From Streptosporangium nondiastaticum (GTDB lineage: Bacteria > Actinomycetota > Actinomycetes > Streptomycetales > Streptomycetaceae), in assembly GCF_003011965.1 (NCBI RefSeq), contig NZ_PXWG01000032.1:1-59152 (forward strand): a stretch of DNA of 59,152 bases, in the 5' to 3' direction. Positions 41,986 through 51,313 of this stretch are shown here, in pieces; positions within the stretch are counted from its first letter, which is position 1; every line of letters begins with the position of its first letter. The notes under the pieces are model-generated. The model had not been told where the DNA came from. It ran no database searches and saw only the letters and a list, made by a program, of their open reading frames with translations. Both the position numbers and the translations under genes were made by a program.

Positions 41986-43763
41986 TCGGTGTGACACCCC
42001 CCGAGCACGACCCCGCGGCGCCGGAGTCGGCGACCACGCTCCCGGTCGCCGGGCCCGTGACCGTACGGGCCTACGTGCGCGAGCTGCTCCGCAGACACCG
42101 GACGGCGTTCGTGCTGCTCGTGGCGGTGAACGCCGTCGCGGTGACCGCGTCCATGGTGGGCCCCTACCTGCTGGGCGGGATGGTCGAGGACCTGGCGGCC
42201 GGGGCGGAGGAGGTGCGTCTGGGACGCACGCTCTCGCTGTTCGCCGTCGCCCTGGCCGTGCAGGCCGTCTTCGTGCACATGGTGCGGCTGCGCGGGTCGG
42301 TGCTCGGCGAGGAGATCCTGGCGGACCTGCGCGAGGACTTCCTCGTGCGGTCGGTGGGGCTGCCGCCGGGCGTCCTGGAACGGGCCGGCACCGGTGACCT
42401 GCTGTCGCGGATCACCACCGACATCGACCGGCTGGCGAACGCCATGCGCGAGGCCGTGCCCCAGTTGGCGATCGGATTCGTGTGGGCTGCGCTGCTGCTG
42501 GGGGCGCTGGCGGTGACGGCGCCGCCGCTCGCGCTGTGCGTGCTGGTCGCGGTGCCGGTGCTCGTCATCGGCTGCCGCTGGTACTTCCGCCGGGCGCCCG
42601 GCGCCTACCGGTCCGAGGCCGCGGGGTACGCCGCCGTGGCGGCGTCGCTCACCGAGACCGTCGACGCCGGGCGGACCGTCGAGGCGCACCGGCTGGGCGA
42701 GCGCCGCGTGGCGCTGTCCGACCGGCGGATCGCCGAATGGACCCGGTGGGAGCGGTACACGCTGTGGCTGCGGTCGGTCCTCTTCCCGGTGATCAACGCG
42801 ACCCACTCGCTGGTCTTCGGCTCCGTGCTGATCATCGGCGGTGTCTTCGTGCTGCAGGGCTGGGTGTCGGTGGGGCAGCTCACGACGGGCGCGCTGTTCG
42901 CGCAGATGCTCGTCGAGCCCGTCGGCCTGATCCTGCGCTGGTACGACGAGCTGCAGATCGCGCAGGTGTCGCTCGCCCGGCTGGTGGGCGTGCGTGAGAT
43001 CGGGTCGGAGGCTGCGGACGACGGCACGGACCCGAAGGGCCGGGAGGTGCGGGCCGACGAGGTGCGGTTCGGCTACCTGGCGGGCAACGACGTCCTGCAC
43101 GGCGTCTCCCTGAAGGTGCGGCCGGGGAGCCGGGTCGCGCTGGTCGGGCCGTCCGGCGCGGGGAAGTCGACGCTGGGCCGGCTGCTGGCCGGCATCTACG
43201 CGCCGCGCTCGGGCGCGGTGACGCTCGGCGGCGCGGAGCTCGCGCGGATGCCGGCGGAGCGGGTGCGCCGCCACGTGGCCCTGGTCAACCAGGAGCACCA
43301 CGTCTTCGTGGGGTCGCTGCGCGACAACCTGCTCCTCGCCCGGACGGACGCCGGGGACGGCGAGCTGTGGGCGGCTCTCGGCGCGGTGGACGCCGACGGC
43401 TGGGCGCGGGCGCTCGCGGCCGGCCTGGACACCGCGGTGGGCTCGGGCGGGCTCGCGCTCACCCCGGCCCAGGCCCAGCAGGTCGCGCTGGCGCGGCTCG
43501 TGCTCGCCGATCCGCACACGCTCGTGCTGGACGAGGCGACTTCGCTGCTGGATCCGCGCGCGGCCCGGCACCTGGAGCGCTCGCTGGCGACGGTCCTGGA
43601 GGGCCGTACGGTGGTGGCCATCGCGCACCGGCTGCACACCGCCCATGACGCGGACGTGATCGCGGTGGCGGAGGACGGCCGGATCTCCGAGCTGGGCAGC
43701 CACGACGAGCTGGTCACGGCGGGCGGCACGTACGCGGCGCTGTGGCGGTCCTGGCACCGGTAG
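41982..43763 (+). CDS. ABC exporter subunit with degenerate signature motif (heterodimer subunit B)
   Basis: A 593-residue half-transporter. Six helices lie in about 38-330. The ATPase domain has intact Walker A GPSGAGKST (389-397), Walker B LVLDEATSLLD (514-524) and switch His549 in AIAHRLH. The signature, however, is LTPAQAQQ (493-500) rather than LSGGQ. With subunit A it would form one complete ATPase site (B Walker motifs plus A signature) and one dead site, as in TM287/288- or TAP-like exporters. The ATG at 41982 overlaps the stop of subunit A. The cargo is unknown. Confidence 0.92.
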   Translation: MIGVTPPEHDPAAPESATTLPVAGPVTVRAYVRELLRRHRTAFVLLVAVNAVAVTASMVGPYLLGGMVEDLAAGAEEVRLGRTLSLFAVALAVQAVFVHMVRLRGSVLGEEILADLREDFLVRSVGLPPGVLERAGTGDLLSRITTDIDRLANAMREAVPQLAIGFVWAALLLGALAVTAPPLALCVLVAVPVLVIGCRWYFRRAPGAYRSEAAGYAAVAASLTETVDAGRTVEAHRLGERRVALSDRRIAEWTRWERYTLWLRSVLFPVINATHSLVFGSVLIIGGVFVLQGWVSVGQLTTGALFAQMLVEPVGLILRWYDELQIAQVSLARLVGVREIGSEAADDGTDPKGREVRADEVRFGYLAGNDVLHGVSLKVRPGSRVALVGPSGAGKSTLGRLLAGIYAPRSGAVTLGGAELARMPAERVRRHVALVNQEHHVFVGSLRDNLLLARTDAGDGELWAALGAVDADGWARALAAGLDTAVGSGGLALTPAQAQQVALARLVLADPHTLVLDEATSLLDPRAARHLERSLATVLEGRTVVAIAHRLHTAHDADVIAVAEDGRISELGSHDELVTAGGTYAALWRSWHR

Positions 43764-43793
43764 CCGCCCGCCGGGCGGGCCGGGGCGCCCCGG
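43764..43793. terminator. Two GC palindromes between convergent genes
   Basis: CCGCCCG-C-CGGGCGG (43764-43778) and CCGGGGCGCCCCGG (43780-43793) sit directly between the ABC subunit B stop and the DUF457 gene stop at 43795. They can fold as hairpins on either strand; no T tract follows. Confidence 0.5.
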
Positions 43794-43794
43794 G

Positions 43795-44586
43795 TCAGAT
43801 GAGCTCCAGGGCCCCGAGCCCGCCCAGGCCGCCGAGCACGAGGAACGCCGGCATGAGGACCTTGAGCTCCACCCAGCTGCCTGCCCGGAAGCGCATGGCC
43901 TTCGGCGGTCCGACCGGATACCAGCGCTTGCGGCCGACGGGTATGGGCCACAGGATCGGGCAGCCGGAGACTGTGAGAGCGTCGCCGATGTCGTGCACGA
44001 GGGCGCCGAGGACGATCGGCAGGCCCAGCCACAGGTACTCCTGGCCGGGTTCGGAGAAGAGCCAGCCGGCGCCGTTGCCCGGCTCGTTCAGGACGCCGGC
44101 CAGTATCCAGGCGCTGGTGGCTCCGAGGAGCCACACCAGGACGTCACTGGAGGTGCGGGCCGCACGCCACAGGAGCCCTTCGACCGCGAGCACGAGGTGG
44201 ACGAAGAGGATGCCGAGGACGGCCCAGCGGCCGCCCGTGACCGCCAGCGCCGAGGCGCCGGCGCCTATGAGGACGGCCCACAGCCAGGTGTGGGTGAGCG
44301 TGCGGTGCCCGCCGTTGCGGCGCGGGTCGCCGTGCCCGCGGGTGGCCTTGTAGACGGAGTGCGACAGCTTGTCGATGACGCCGCACAGCGCGCGGGATAC
44401 CGGGCCGAAGGCGCGCGATATCGTCGCCGACTTGTGGTCGAGGTCAGGGGCGAGTGCCGCTCCGGCGCAGATCAGGGCGCCGACGACGAGCACCGGCCAG
44501 GGCATCGGCTCGCCCGCGGCGGCCGTCGCCGCTCCCACTCCCAGCCAGGCGGCCGCTCCCGAGAGCGAGTGCGCCGGTCCCATCAT
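43795..44586 (-). CDS. DUF457/YdjM-type membrane metal-dependent hydrolase family protein
   Basis: A 263-residue polytopic membrane protein. The family features are MMGPAHSLSGAAAWLG at the N-terminus, LAPDLDHKSATISRAFGPVS (the PDxDH-like metal motif), GHRTLTHTWLWAVL and VHDIGDALT. Homologues such as YdjM are linked to SOS or lipid metabolism, but the role here is unknown. Two ATGs (44586, 44583) are possible. The gene is divergent from a DEAD-box helicase gene. Confidence 0.87.
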   Translation of the reverse strand: MMGPAHSLSGAAAWLGVGAATAAAGEPMPWPVLVVGALICAGAALAPDLDHKSATISRAFGPVSRALCGVIDKLSHSVYKATRGHGDPRRNGGHRTLTHTWLWAVLIGAGASALAVTGGRWAVLGILFVHLVLAVEGLLWRAARTSSDVLVWLLGATSAWILAGVLNEPGNGAGWLFSEPGQEYLWLGLPIVLGALVHDIGDALTVSGCPILWPIPVGRKRWYPVGPPKAMRFRAGSWVELKVLMPAFLVLGGLGGLGALELI

Positions 44587-44721
44587 GGTCGTTCCCACTT
44601 CCTCGTGCCGGACGGCGTGCGCTGTTCTGACGCCGGGTCGGCGACTCAGCGTAGCGTCCGGATGATCACCTTTGGACCGGCCGGTTCCCTGATCCGGTCC
44701 GGGGCCAGGCAGTATGGAGGG

Positions 44722-47235
44722 GTGACCCTTATCGATCAGATGCCTAGCCATGCCGAACCCGATGCCCTCTTCGAAGCCTTCTCGACCTGGGCCGAGGAGC
44801 GGGGCATCTCGCTGTACCCCGCGCAGGAGGAGGCGCTGATCGAGGTGGTCTCCGGGGCGAACGTGATCCTTTCGACCCCCACGGGCTCCGGCAAGAGCCT
44901 CGTCGCGGCCGGGGCGCACTTCACCGCGCTGGCCAACGACCAGGTGACCTTCTACACCGCGCCGATCAAGGCGCTGGTGTCGGAGAAGTTCTTCGACCTG
45001 TGCAAGATCTTCGGCACGGAGAACGTCGGCATGCTGACGGGCGACGCCTCGGTCAACGCCGACGCGCCCATCATCTGCTGCACCGCCGAGGTGCTCGCCT
45101 CCATCGCGCTGCGGGACGGCAAGGACGCCGACATCGGCCAGGTCGTGATGGACGAGTTCCACTTCTATGCGGAGCCGGACCGGGGCTGGGCGTGGCAGAT
45201 CCCGCTGCTGGAACTGCCCCAGGCGCAGTTCATCCTGATGTCGGCAACTCTGGGCGATGTGTCCCGGTTCGAGGAGGATCTGACCCGGCGCACGGGGCGG
45301 CCCACCGCCGTGGTCCGCTCGGCGACCCGGCCCGTGCCGCTGTCCTACGAGTACCGGTCGACACCGCTCACCGACACCCTCACCGAGCTGCTGCAGACGC
45401 ACCAGGCGCCCGTCTACATCGTGCACTTCACACAGGCCGCGGCCGTGGAGCGGGCGCAGGCGCTGATGAGCATCAACATGTGCTCGCGCGAGGAGAAGGA
45501 CGAGATCGCCAAGCTGATCGGCAATTTCCGCTTCACCACCAAGTTCGGCCGGAACCTCTCGCGCTACGTCCGGCACGGCATCGGCGTGCACCACGCGGGC
45601 ATGCTGCCCAAGTACCGCCGCCTAGTGGAACGGCTGGCGCAGGCCGGTCTGCTGAAGGTCATCTGCGGCACGGACACCCTCGGCGTCGGCGTCAACGTGC
45701 CGATCCGCACGGTGCTGTTCACCGCGCTCACCAAGTACGACGGCCAGCGGGTGCGGACGCTGCGGGCGCGGGAGTTCCACCAGATCGCGGGCCGCGCGGG
45801 CCGGGCCGGCTTCGACACGGCCGGCTTCGTCGTGGCCCAGGCCCCGGACCACGTCATCGAGAACGAGAAGGCCCTGGCGAAGGCCGGCGACGACCCCAAG
45901 AAGCGGCGCAAGGTGGTCCGCAAGAAGGCTCCCGAGGGCTTCGTCGGCTGGACGGAGAACACCTTCGAGAAGCTCATCGCCTCCGAGCCGGAGCAGCTGA
46001 CCTCGCGCTTCCGCGTCACCCACGCCATGCTGCTCGCGGTCATCGCGCGCCCGGGCAACGCCTTCGAGGCGATGCGCCGCCTGCTGGAGGACAACCACGA
46101 GCCGCGCAGGAACCAGCTGCGGCACATCCGCCGCGCCATCGCGATCTACCGCTCCCTGCTGGACGGCGGCGTGGTCGAGCGGCTCGACGAGCCCGACGCC
46201 GAGGGCCGCATCGTCCGCCTGACCGTGGACCTGCAGTCGGACTTCGCGCTCAACCAGCCGCTGTCGACGTTCGCGCTCGCCTCCTTCGAGCTCCTGGACC
46301 CGGAGTCGCCGTCCTACGCCCTGGACATGGTCTCGGTCGTGGAGTCCACGCTGGACGACCCGCGGCAGATCCTCGCGGCGCAGCAGAACAAGGCGCGCGG
46401 CGAGGCCGTCGCCGCGATGAAGGCGGACGGCGTCGAGTACGAGGACCGCATGGAGCGGCTCATGGACGTGACCTACCCCAGGCCGCTGGACGAGCTGCTG
46501 ACCCACGCCTACGGGCTCTACCGCAAGAGCCACCCCTGGGTCGGCGACCACCCGCTCTCGCCGAAGTCGGTCATCCGCGACATGTACGAGCGGGCCATGA
46601 CCTTCACGGAGTTCACCTCCTTCTACGACCTGGCGCGCACCGAGGGCATCGTCCTGCGCTACCTGGCCGGCGCGTACAAGGCTCTGGACCACACCGTCCC
46701 CGACGACCTGAAGTCCGAGGACTTCGAGGACCTCATCGCCTGGCTGGGCGAGATGGTGCGCCAGGTCGACTCCAGCCTGCTGGACGAGTGGGAGCAGCTG
46801 GCCAACCCCGAGGAGGAGTCGGCCGAGGAGGCCCAGGACCGCGCCGACCAGGTCAAGCCGGTCACGGCGAACGCCCGCGCCTTCCGGGTGCTGGTGCGCA
46901 ACGCGCTCTTCCGCCGGGTCGAGCTGGCCGCCCTCGACAAGGTCGGCGAGCTGGGCGAGATGGACGCCGACTCCGGCTGGGACGAGGACCGCTGGGCCGA
47001 GGCCATGGACGCCTACTGGGACGAGTACGACGACCTGGGGACCGGCCCCGACGCGCGCGGCCCGAAGCTGCTGCGCATCGAGGAGAAGCCGGAGGACGGG
47101 CTGTGGCGGGTCCGGCAGACCTTCGCCGACCCCGACGGCGACCACGACTGGGGCATCACGGCCGAGGTGGACCTCACCGCCTCCGACGAGGAGGGCCGCG
47201 CGGTGGTGCGCGTCCTGGAGGTCGGCCAGCTGTAG
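44722..47235 (+). CDS. DEAD/DEAH-box helicase (Ski2-like)
   Basis: An 837-residue superfamily-2 helicase. Motif I is STPTGSGKS (51-59), motif II is DEFH (144-147), motif III SATLGD, and motif VI QIAGRAGRAGFD; a Ski2-like C-terminal helical region follows. It unwinds RNA or structured nucleic acid using ATP, probably in RNA turnover. The GTG at 44722 gives the family-like N-terminus VTLIDQMP, although GGAGG is almost touching it. A KKRRKVVRKKAPEG stretch lies between the RecA-like part and the tail. The thioesterase gene follows 49 bp later. Confidence 0.93.
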   Translation: MTLIDQMPSHAEPDALFEAFSTWAEERGISLYPAQEEALIEVVSGANVILSTPTGSGKSLVAAGAHFTALANDQVTFYTAPIKALVSEKFFDLCKIFGTENVGMLTGDASVNADAPIICCTAEVLASIALRDGKDADIGQVVMDEFHFYAEPDRGWAWQIPLLELPQAQFILMSATLGDVSRFEEDLTRRTGRPTAVVRSATRPVPLSYEYRSTPLTDTLTELLQTHQAPVYIVHFTQAAAVERAQALMSINMCSREEKDEIAKLIGNFRFTTKFGRNLSRYVRHGIGVHHAGMLPKYRRLVERLAQAGLLKVICGTDTLGVGVNVPIRTVLFTALTKYDGQRVRTLRAREFHQIAGRAGRAGFDTAGFVVAQAPDHVIENEKALAKAGDDPKKRRKVVRKKAPEGFVGWTENTFEKLIASEPEQLTSRFRVTHAMLLAVIARPGNAFEAMRRLLEDNHEPRRNQLRHIRRAIAIYRSLLDGGVVERLDEPDAEGRIVRLTVDLQSDFALNQPLSTFALASFELLDPESPSYALDMVSVVESTLDDPRQILAAQQNKARGEAVAAMKADGVEYEDRMERLMDVTYPRPLDELLTHAYGLYRKSHPWVGDHPLSPKSVIRDMYERAMTFTEFTSFYDLARTEGIVLRYLAGAYKALDHTVPDDLKSEDFEDLIAWLGEMVRQVDSSLLDEWEQLANPEEESAEEAQDRADQVKPVTANARAFRVLVRNALFRRVELAALDKVGELGEMDADSGWDEDRWAEAMDAYWDEYDDLGTGPDARGPKLLRIEEKPEDGLWRVRQTFADPDGDHDWGITAEVDLTASDEEGRAVVRVLEVGQL

Positions 47236-47284
47236 CCTCCGAGGCGCGGCCCACGCGGCCCGCCCCGGCAGCGAAGGAGGCCCG

Positions 47285-48148
47285 ATGACCACACCGACCG
47301 ACCGTCTGGTGGGTCTGCTCGACCTGGAGCGGATCGACCTGAACATCTTCCGCGGCCGCAGTCCCGACGAGTCGCTCCAGCGCGTCTTCGGCGGGCAGGT
47401 GGCCGGGCAGGCGCTGGTCGCGGCCGGGCGGACCACCGACGGTGACCGCCCGGTCCACTCGCTGCACGCGTACTTCCTGCGCCCGGGGCGGCCGGGCGTG
47501 CCGATCGTGTACCAGGTGGAGCGGGTGCGCGACGGGCGCTCCTTCACCACGCGGCGCGTGGTGGCCGTCCAGCAGGGCCGGACGATCTTCAATCTCACCG
47601 CCTCCTTCCACGAGCCCGAACCGGGCTTCGAACACCAGGTGGCCATGCCGGACGTGCCCGCTCCGGAGGAGCTGCCGCGGCTCGCCGACGAGATCCGCGA
47701 TCACCTCGGCGAGCTGCCCAGCGCGCTGCGGCACATGGAGCGCCGGCTGGCCTTCGACATCCGCTACGTGGACCGGCTGCGCTGGACGCAGCAGGAGCTG
47801 GCGGATGCCGAGCCCCGCAGCGCCGTGTGGATGCGCGCGCTGGGGCCGCTGGGCGATGACCCGCTCGTGCACACGTGCGCCCTCACGTACGCGAGCGACA
47901 TGACGCTCCTCGACGCCGTACGCATCCCGGTGGAGCCGCTGTGGGGGCCGCGCGGCTTCGACATGGCCTCGCTGGACCACGCGATGTGGTTCCACCGGCC
48001 CTTCCAGGCCGACGAGTGGTTCCTCTACCAGCAGGAGTCACCGATCGCGACGGGTGCCAGGGGGCTGGCCCGTGGCCAGATCTTCGACCGCGAGGGCCGG
48101 CTGCTGGTATCGGTGATGCAGGAGGGGCTGTTCCGCAAGGTCGGCTGA
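47285..48148 (+). CDS. tesB: Acyl-CoA thioesterase II (TesB family)
   Basis: A 287-residue double-hotdog thioesterase. N-terminal blocks are FRGRSPDESLQRVFGGQVAGQAL and SLHAYFLRPG. The C-terminal hotdog has CALTYASDMTLLDAV and MASLDHAMWFHRPFQADEWFLY, containing the catalytic Asp region and the conserved His. It hydrolyses acyl-CoA to free acid plus CoA in the cytoplasm. The ATG at 47285 has GAAGGAGG at good spacing. It may share a transcript with the helicase gene. Confidence 0.94.
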   Translation: MTTPTDRLVGLLDLERIDLNIFRGRSPDESLQRVFGGQVAGQALVAAGRTTDGDRPVHSLHAYFLRPGRPGVPIVYQVERVRDGRSFTTRRVVAVQQGRTIFNLTASFHEPEPGFEHQVAMPDVPAPEELPRLADEIRDHLGELPSALRHMERRLAFDIRYVDRLRWTQQELADAEPRSAVWMRALGPLGDDPLVHTCALTYASDMTLLDAVRIPVEPLWGPRGFDMASLDHAMWFHRPFQADEWFLYQQESPIATGARGLARGQIFDREGRLLVSVMQEGLFRKVG

Positions 48149-48178
48149 GAGCCGCCCGAGCGGCCCCCTCCGGGGCGT

Positions 48179-49123
48179 TCACGCGATGCGGCGCAGCCTG
48201 CGGAGCCACCCCCGCAGACCCGCCGGCGCCGCCGGTTCCTCCGCGGCCTGCGCCTCCCGCTCCTCTTCCCGCTGCTCCTGCTCCGGTACCGGTGCCGGAT
48301 CAGGAACCGGCTCGGCGGAAGGCTGGGGCACGGGCACGTACCCGTCGGGCTTCGGCGCCGGCCGCGCCGCTCGGGCGGTGGCCAGGGCCCGTGCGAGCCG
48401 CTCCCGGTGGCGCCCGATCTCGTCGGCGTCGGCAGCGAGCGTCACCCGCTCGATGACGTCCCGCGCCGCGGCCGAGTCCGTGCGGATCCCGGCGAGATCC
48501 GGGCGCAGCAAGCTCAGGTACGCCCGCTCGTACGGGTCGGGCACGGCGTCCGCCAGCTGGTCGGGGGCGAGCACGGCCGCGACGGCCGCCGCGCGCTCCC
48601 AGGGGTCCGCGGTCAGCACGGTCAGCTGGCCGAGCCGCCGGGCGCGCCAGCTCCGGGCCCGCTGGTCGTCACGCTCCTCCAGCTCCATGCGGAGCGCCGG
48701 GTCCGTGCGACCGCTGAGGAGCTCCGGATTGGCGTCGGCGAACTCCACGAGGTCGGCCGCCAGATAGTGCCAGACCACCGCGCGGTAGCGATTGACGTAG
48801 AACCTCACGGGGGCGAAGCAGCCCGCTCTGGCGAGGCGGGCGAAGCGGGCGGGGCTGACGCCCATCAACTGGGCGGCCTCCGCCGTGCCCACGGCCCACA
48901 GCCTGTTGCGCAGCGATTCGGGGAATCCCGCACCGGACCGGAGCCGTTCGATCTCCTCGCGGGCGACCCGCGGTCTGCCGCCGGCGCTGACGGACACCGT
49001 CCGCACGTGCCCCAGCTGCACGGCGAGCTCGAATTCGCGGGGCTTGAGACCCAGCTCCCGCGCCGCCGTCCCACAGGCCACCGTGGCCGCCGTCCCCCGC
49101 TCCCGGCATTCCTGCACTGCCAT
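48179..49123 (-). CDS. DUF6397 family protein, putative DNA-binding
   Basis: A 314-residue streptomycete protein that I recall as DUF6397; its function is unknown. Two helix-turn-helix-like regions are suggested by AARELGLKPREFELAVQLGHV with VAREEIERLR, and by GTAEAAQLMGVSPARFARLARAG. The C-terminal third has a Pro/Glu-rich linker (PVPQPSAEPVPDPAPVPEQ) and ends in a basic helix (LRGWLRRLRRIA). It could be a MerR- or excisionase-like regulator. The ATG at 49123 has GGGGAGG. It is convergent with tesB. Confidence 0.78.
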   Translation of the reverse strand: MAVQECRERGTAATVACGTAARELGLKPREFELAVQLGHVRTVSVSAGGRPRVAREEIERLRSGAGFPESLRNRLWAVGTAEAAQLMGVSPARFARLARAGCFAPVRFYVNRYRAVVWHYLAADLVEFADANPELLSGRTDPALRMELEERDDQRARSWRARRLGQLTVLTADPWERAAAVAAVLAPDQLADAVPDPYERAYLSLLRPDLAGIRTDSAAARDVIERVTLAADADEIGRHRERLARALATARAARPAPKPDGYVPVPQPSAEPVPDPAPVPEQEQREEEREAQAAEEPAAPAGLRGWLRRLRRIA

Positions 49124-49212
49124 GAAACCTCCCCCGAAACCGTCCGATCACTGACAGTGACGACGATAGCGGTGGAGTACGGCGGCGTTTCCGGCCTGTG
49201 GATAACCTCCCG

Positions 49213-49635
49213 TCAGCTGCGGCTGCCCGGGCCCCCCACCGCCCCGCTCTGCTGCCGGGCCGCGACGCCGAGGTGCTCGCCGACGCGGTTGACGAGCAGC
49301 GTCATCTCGTACCCGATCTGGCCGATGTCGGCCTCCGCTCCCCCGAGGACGCACAGGCAGCTGCCGTCGCCCGCGGCCGTCACGAACAGCACGCCTTCGT
49401 CGAACTCGACCATCGTCTGCCGCACCCGGCCGGCCCGGAACTGCCGGCCCGTGCCCTTGGCGAGGCTGTGCAGCCCCGACGCGACGGCGGCCAGGTGCTC
49501 GGCGTCCTCGCGCTGCAGGCTCGTGCTGGCCCCCGTCACCAGTCCGTCGTTGGAGAGCACCAGTGCGTGCCGTATGTGCTCGATGCGCTCGGTCAGGTCG
49601 TCCAGCATCCAGTCGAGCCCCTTGCCGACTGTCAT
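49213..49635 (-). CDS. Roadblock/LC7 domain protein, solo
   Basis: A 140-residue protein of the roadblock/MglB-like family: LDDLTERIEHIRHALVLSNDGLV, ASGLHSLAKGTGRQF and IGYEMTLLVNRVGEHL. Streptomyces conservons encode such a protein together with a sensor kinase, a DUF742 protein and a small GTPase. None of those partners is present here, so it may act with a GTPase encoded elsewhere. The ATG at 49635 has GGGAGG; the reading frame stays open further upstream without support. Confidence 0.88.
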   Translation of the reverse strand: MTVGKGLDWMLDDLTERIEHIRHALVLSNDGLVTGASTSLQREDAEHLAAVASGLHSLAKGTGRQFRAGRVRQTMVEFDEGVLFVTAAGDGSCLCVLGGAEADIGQIGYEMTLLVNRVGEHLGVAARQQSGAVGGPGSRS

Positions 49636-49760
49636 GTCCCGCCTCCCCGTTCGACTTTTCCCCGTAACTGCCGTGCCAGCCTTGCTCACCCGCGTGCTGT
49701 CGGCAACCCGTCCCGGCCCGTCGGCACGTCTCCGTGCACAAGTTGGCACATGATGGGGAC

Positions 49761-50414
49761 ATGGCACAGGAAACGACCAAGGACCAGTGGCGCGATCCCG
49801 CCCACGTGCAGGAGTTCTTCAGCGTGCGGGCGCGCGACTGGGACGCCCGGTTCCCCGGCGACGGGCCGGCCTACGACGCCGCCGTCGCCGACCTCGGGCT
49901 GCGGCGGGGCGATGTGGTCCTGGACGCGGGGTGCGGCACCGGCCGGGCGCTGCCGGCGCTGCGCGCGGCCGTCGGCCCGCGGGGCGTCGTGCTCGGTGCG
50001 GACCTCACGCCCGCGATGCTGGAGGCGGCCGTGCGGGCCGGCCGGCAACGGGCCGGCCGGCTGCTGCTGGCCGACGTCACCAGGCTTCCGCTGCGCGACG
50101 GTTCGGTCGACGCCGTCTTCGCCGCGGGGCTCGTCTCGCACCTGGCGGACCTGGTGGAGGGTTTGTCCGAGCTGGCCCGGGTCGTACGGCCCGGCGGCCG
50201 GCTCGCGCTCTTCCACCCCGTCGGGCGGGCCGCGCTCGCAGCTCGTCACGGACGCCAGGTGACGCCCGACGACGAGCGCGCCGAGCCCAACCTGCGCCCT
50301 CTGCTGGCGAGCGGCGGCTGGCACCTCGACTCGTACACGGACGAGGACACGCGGTTCCTGGCGCTCGCGAGCCGCTCGGACCGCCCTGCGCAGAACGGGG
50401 CGGTCCGGGACTGA
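49761..50414 (+). CDS. Class I SAM-dependent methyltransferase
   Basis: A 217-residue methyltransferase. Motif I is VVLDAGCGTGRALP (52-65), an acidic strand-2 end follows in VLGADLTPAMLEAA, and motif IV-like FAAGLVSHLAD lies near 128 with VVRPGGRLALFHP after it. It uses S-adenosylmethionine; the acceptor is unknown. The ATG at 49761 has GGGGA close by; an upstream GTG at 49734 is less likely. The stop is 27 bp from that of the convergent hydrolase gene. Confidence 0.9.
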   Translation: MAQETTKDQWRDPAHVQEFFSVRARDWDARFPGDGPAYDAAVADLGLRRGDVVLDAGCGTGRALPALRAAVGPRGVVLGADLTPAMLEAAVRAGRQRAGRLLLADVTRLPLRDGSVDAVFAAGLVSHLADLVEGLSELARVVRPGGRLALFHPVGRAALAARHGRQVTPDDERAEPNLRPLLASGGWHLDSYTDEDTRFLALASRSDRPAQNGAVRD

Positions 50415-50441
50415 GCGCCTGCGCGCGCCGGGAAGAAGGGC

Positions 50442-51212
50442 CTACGAAGAGAGGAGGGACTGCCCGGCGACCGCCTCCACGAAGGCGGCGGGGTTGTCGA
50501 ACATCATGTTGTGCCCGGCGCCGGGCACGGTCTCCACGACCACACCCGAGGCCTCCAGTCCCTCGCGGTCGGGGAGTTCCCCGCTCAGCTCACCCATCAG
50601 GTACGTGCGCGGAATGGCCAGTTCCTGCAGCATGCGGCGCATCGTCGGCCGGGTCCCCCGCACCAGGCCGACGGCGCTGCGGTGGAGCGCGGTGGGGTCG
50701 GCGAGCCGCATCGTCGCGCGCCAGAGCGGGCCCACGCGCTGCAGCGTCTCCGTGAAGCCGCCGCCGTGGACGAAGCCTTCCTCCGTGTAGGAAGCGATGC
50801 CGCTGCTGCCGGCCGTGCGGGGCGGGTCGGGGTCCAGGTTCGCCTCGGCGAGTACGAGGCCGGAGACCAGCTCGGGCCGCCGTGCCGCGAGCACGATGGC
50901 GACCGCTCCGCCCATGCTGTGGCCGACGACCTCGGCCCCCGTGATCCCGGCCGAGTGCAGGGCCGCGGCCACGGCGTCGGCGTGCTCCTCCAGCGTGTAG
51001 CCGAAGTCCAGGGGGCGGTCGCTGATGCCGTGTCCCGGCAGGTCGATGAAGAGCGAACGCCGGTCGGCGAGCGCGGAGGCGGCCGCGATGTGCGCGTGGT
51101 AGACGGCCGAGGCCGATCCCAGACCGTGGAGGTAGACCCGCGCCGGGCCGCCTCCGGCGGCCTCGGTCCATCGCACACAGGCCCCCGTGGATCCGAACTC
51201 CGCCTGCCGCAT
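50442..51212 (-). CDS. Alpha/beta-fold hydrolase
   Basis: A 256-residue hydrolase. The oxyanion-hole HG is in VYLHGLGSA (28-36), the nucleophile elbow is GHSMGG (Ser99), and the catalytic His is in PGAGHNMMFDNP. It is probably an esterase, lactonase or epoxide-type hydrolase with a hydrophobic substrate. The ATG at 51212 has GGGGAG. It is divergent from a PadR-type repressor gene; the intervening inverted repeat suggests that the repressor controls it. Confidence 0.9.
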   Translation of the reverse strand: MRQAEFGSTGACVRWTEAAGGGPARVYLHGLGSASAVYHAHIAAASALADRRSLFIDLPGHGISDRPLDFGYTLEEHADAVAAALHSAGITGAEVVGHSMGGAVAIVLAARRPELVSGLVLAEANLDPDPPRTAGSSGIASYTEEGFVHGGGFTETLQRVGPLWRATMRLADPTALHRSAVGLVRGTRPTMRRMLQELAIPRTYLMGELSGELPDREGLEASGVVVETVPGAGHNMMFDNPAAFVEAVAGQSLLSS

Positions 51213-51253
51213 GCCGTTCTCCCCTCCAGCGATTTCGTACTGGATCATCACCA

Positions 51254-51287
51254 TACATCGATCACGATGTACCGCCATAGCGATGTA
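51254..51287. promoter_or_regulatory. PadR-type operator between hydrolase and padR-like gene
   Basis: TACATCG-ATCA-CGATGTA (51254-51271) contains ACAT-N8-ATGT, the arrangement known from PadR-family operators. A further CGATGTA half-site is at 51281-51287, 16 bp from the previous one. The site lies 43 bp from each start codon. Confidence 0.65.
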
Positions 51288-51313
51288 CAGCAGCTGTCGG
51301 GTTGAATACCGCC

